56,225 nt of DNA from Mycoemilia scoparia. Lineage: Eukaryota > Kickxellomycota > Kickxellomycetes > Kickxellales > Kickxellaceae. The notes under the pieces were generated by a model. It saw only the letters and a program-made list of their open reading frames with translations, had not been told where the DNA came from and ran no database searches. Positions within the stretch are counted from its first letter, which is position 1. Each line of letters begins with the position of its first letter. The stretch spans positions 1-56,225 of the forward strand of contig JANBPU010000104.1 of the NCBI GenBank assembly GCA_027575805.1. Direction: 5' to 3'. This document shows positions 54,285-56,225 of the stretch, in pieces. The position numbers were made by a program, and so were the translations under genes.

Positions 54285-55616
54285 ATGAAGATAGATTTCT
54301 ATTTTTCAGTTGTACTTATTTTCTATTCCCTCTTTGTCACTCTTTGCTATGCAGGGTATAGCAAAAACGGTCCAGTTACACTCTTGAACCACAAAAACTT
54401 CAAGAAAGCCGTTGATTCTACAAATGTATGCTGCAAAAAGTTTATTTATTCCTTAAACCACATCAATAACTTGACACTCTAAAACTTGCTTATTGTATCT
54501 ACGTAGCTTCCAGTTTTCGTAAAGTTCTTTGCTCCCTGGTGTGGTCACTGCCAAAAGTAAGATTTCGATATCCCATGATACAAGATCTCTATATAATTTT
54601 TTGACTTAATCCCAACGATGCTATTATTTGTGACTAGATTTGAACCAGAATACATAAAGGCAGCAACAAAGGGAAAAGGCCTTGCAAAGTATTTTGCCGT
54701 TGACTGTGACAAGCAAACCAACCAACCATTATGCCAGAAATATCAAGTTCAAGGTAATATGTTAAGCATTTTAATTCTCAATGCAAACAAGCATAGCAGT
54801 CTCCCCTCTAAATGGATACTAGTCAATCATCACTGAGTCACCAGCTAAAATTTGTGGGTTATGGGCTGATTTGCAGAGAATGTGTGTGTGGGGGGGGGTA
54901 TCTGTTTGTTCTCTTTTGGTGGAGAACTTGCCATATATATTAATATTCTAAAAAACACGTATGTAATTATTATTGGTCCATCTTTAAAACTTGAAAATAT
55001 ATAGGATTTCCAACTGTGAAGATATTACTACCAAATAAGGGCAAGAGCAATCCTGGAGCTGAAAAAGAAGTCATCGACTATACTGGTCCCAGAACAGCAT
55101 CAGGACTAATTACCCAAGCAAAATATTATTTGCCAAACTTTGTAAAAACCGTATCTTCAAAGAAATCATCGAATGTCGATAAAGCTTTGGCCAAGATATT
55201 CAAGAAGGGTAATGATAAAATAGTTGGTATTTTGTTCACTGAAAAGAAGGATACTAGTCTACTTTGGAAGAAGCTTGCTGCTGTTGTTAATCGTAAAGCA
55301 ACGCTTTATACTATAACGAGTGACCAAACCGAATTGGTTGCTCATTTCAAGGTCGATCAGTTTCCAAAGATTGTGATGCTGCCTCCCAATGGCGATCTTG
55401 AATCAAAGAAAGTTTATGAGGGTAAGTCAATGATAGCCATTCATAATTTATGTAATTGATTGAGAAACTGATGTAGCTGCATGAGATATTAAGGTATTTT
55501 GCTTTTACTAATGCTTTTATATATTAGGTCCCACCAAGTATGATGACATTTTTGCATTTATCAAAGAGTATACTGCAATCAATTTTACACCCGATAAACC
55601 CCATGATGAGCTTTAA
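54285..55616 (+). CDS. ER protein disulfide isomerase, single CGHC domain, HDEL terminus (Mpd1-like)
   Basis: Five exons: 54285-54425, 54507-54556, 54638-54753, 55005-55421 and 55528-55616, giving 270 residues. A signal peptide covers about residues 1-23 (hydrophobic YFSVVLIFYSLFVTLCYA). A thioredoxin domain follows with the active site WCGHC (Cys59, Cys62) in FVKFFAPWCGHCQK, formed by a 50-nt exon. The cis-Pro loop GFPTVK is at the exon 3-4 junction. A second, cysteine-free thioredoxin-like region (about 165-260) includes VGILFTEKKDTSLLWKKL and FPKIVML. The C-terminus HDEL is the ER retention signal, encoded only if the last intron is removed. It catalyses disulfide formation/isomerisation in the ER lumen. 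Intron 3 contains a family-2 repeat. Domain count and length resemble yeast Mpd1 more than Pdi1. Confidence 0.92.
54817..54940 (+). repeat. Repeat family 2, copy d (intronic)
   Basis: Contains GATACTAGTCAATCATCACT, CACCAGCTAAAATTTGTGGG, TTTGCAGAGAATGTGTG and TTCTCTTTTGGTGGAGAACTTG, in the same order as copy a. It lies wholly inside intron 3 of the PDI-like gene. A poly-G run of nine interrupts it. Confidence 0.65.
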
Positions 55617-56225
55617 GTAGCTCCTTTTGTGAATGGACATTTATAATGTAGTTCAAAGCTATATTTTCCAATAAATACACATTATATGCTATCCACATTG
55701 GATAGACTTTTCATAATTAGATGGTAATTTATAAGACTGTTCTCTTAGGGGAGAAATTTAGAATTACATAACACAAAACTTCATGTTCCATCCAAATGTC
55801 AATAAAGCATTTGTTTATCCAAAAGAGGTGGTTAGGAATAACTTCAGGCATCATATAAAGGCTCTTGGCCAATGCTTTTCAAATTCCCATATTCTATCAT
55901 CACCCTGTCTATTGCTCCTTACAATCTAACTGCTTGAGGTCGCTTGACATTGATATTTATATTTCATCTGCTTTGATTGAACCAATATATTTACGAGATA
56001 TGCATAAAGAGTTACTGTTTCATATCAAATTGAAGATATGTCATTATTTTTCCAAAGGACATAAGTCCAAATTTCTGGACGAATTAAAGCTGGTTTCTAT
56101 GTACTGGGATGAAGCTGTTATAGAGTATAAATATGGAATATGGGTACATACAATCACCTCCCATAAGTTTTGAGAATTTTTTTTTGAATTTCTAAATTTT
56201 TTAAAAATCTTCATTTTACATTTTT
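55617..56225. other. Region downstream of the PDI-like gene
   Basis: AATAAATACAC near 55670 is a likely polyadenylation signal. A 102-codon frame at 55865-56173 has no recognisable domain and no support as a gene. The window ends in AT-rich sequence. Confidence 0.4.

Noticed and set aside
55865..56173. 102-codon frame at the window end
   Set aside because: No recognisable domain, unusual composition; might be a gene fragment but cannot be supported.

Overview
The window reads as nuclear DNA of a low-GC fungus, most likely an early-diverging (zygomycete-grade) lineage. Support comes from many short GT-AG introns with TAG-type acceptors, a 5S rRNA sequence of fungal type, a nuclear tRNA-Gly gene, and fungal-type housekeeping proteins. 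I cannot name the species. A 10-base N run at about 22658-22667 shows this is a draft assembly.

Layout. 1-1000: a segment that is repeated near-identically at 43.5-44.3 kb. 1.0-1.7 kb: an Rdx (selenoprotein W-like) protein. 2.1-4.7 kb and 13.2-15.8 kb: two related genes of the M3 metallopeptidase fold (oligopeptidase/mitochondrial intermediate peptidase family). Both have lost the HExxH zinc site and the third zinc ligand. Between them lie a PP2A catalytic subunit and the replicative helicase subunit MCM2. 16.6-18.2 kb: a WW-FF splicing/transcription-coupling protein, divergent from an orphan gene. 21.0-22.6 kb: phosphatidylinositol synthase. 22.8-24.3 kb: an orphan poly-Q protein next to the gap and a 54-bp inverted repeat. 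25.0-26.1 kb: KTI12, divergent from the second-largest subunit of RNA polymerase III (RPC2). 31.0-32.3 kb: ribulose-phosphate 3-epimerase with a 13-nt microexon. 33.0 kb: a 5S rRNA gene. 35.1-39.3 kb: xanthine dehydrogenase. 39.7-42.3 kb: SWC4/DMAP1, followed by tRNA-Gly(GCC). 46.1-53.4 kb: a single-exon 2408-residue Ser/Asn-rich protein with EB1-binding-like SxIP motifs. 54.3-55.6 kb: an ER disulfide isomerase ending in HDEL.

Several genes share themes. RPC2 belongs to Pol III, whose 5S and tRNA-Gly products are also encoded here. KTI12 acts with Elongator on tRNA. MCM2, PP2A and SWC4 are nuclear/cell-cycle genes. There is no operon or gene cluster in the bacterial sense.

The spaces between genes, and at least two introns, hold three families of short dispersed repeats. 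The commonest is a MITE-like element of about 115 bp with terminal inverted repeats of about 20 bp, with 12 recognisable copies. The observations most worth following are the paired dead M3 peptidases, the MITE family and its nested insertions, the MITE-bounded 0.7-kb duplication, two introns that appear to need GA-AG splicing, the microexon, and the giant SxIP protein.
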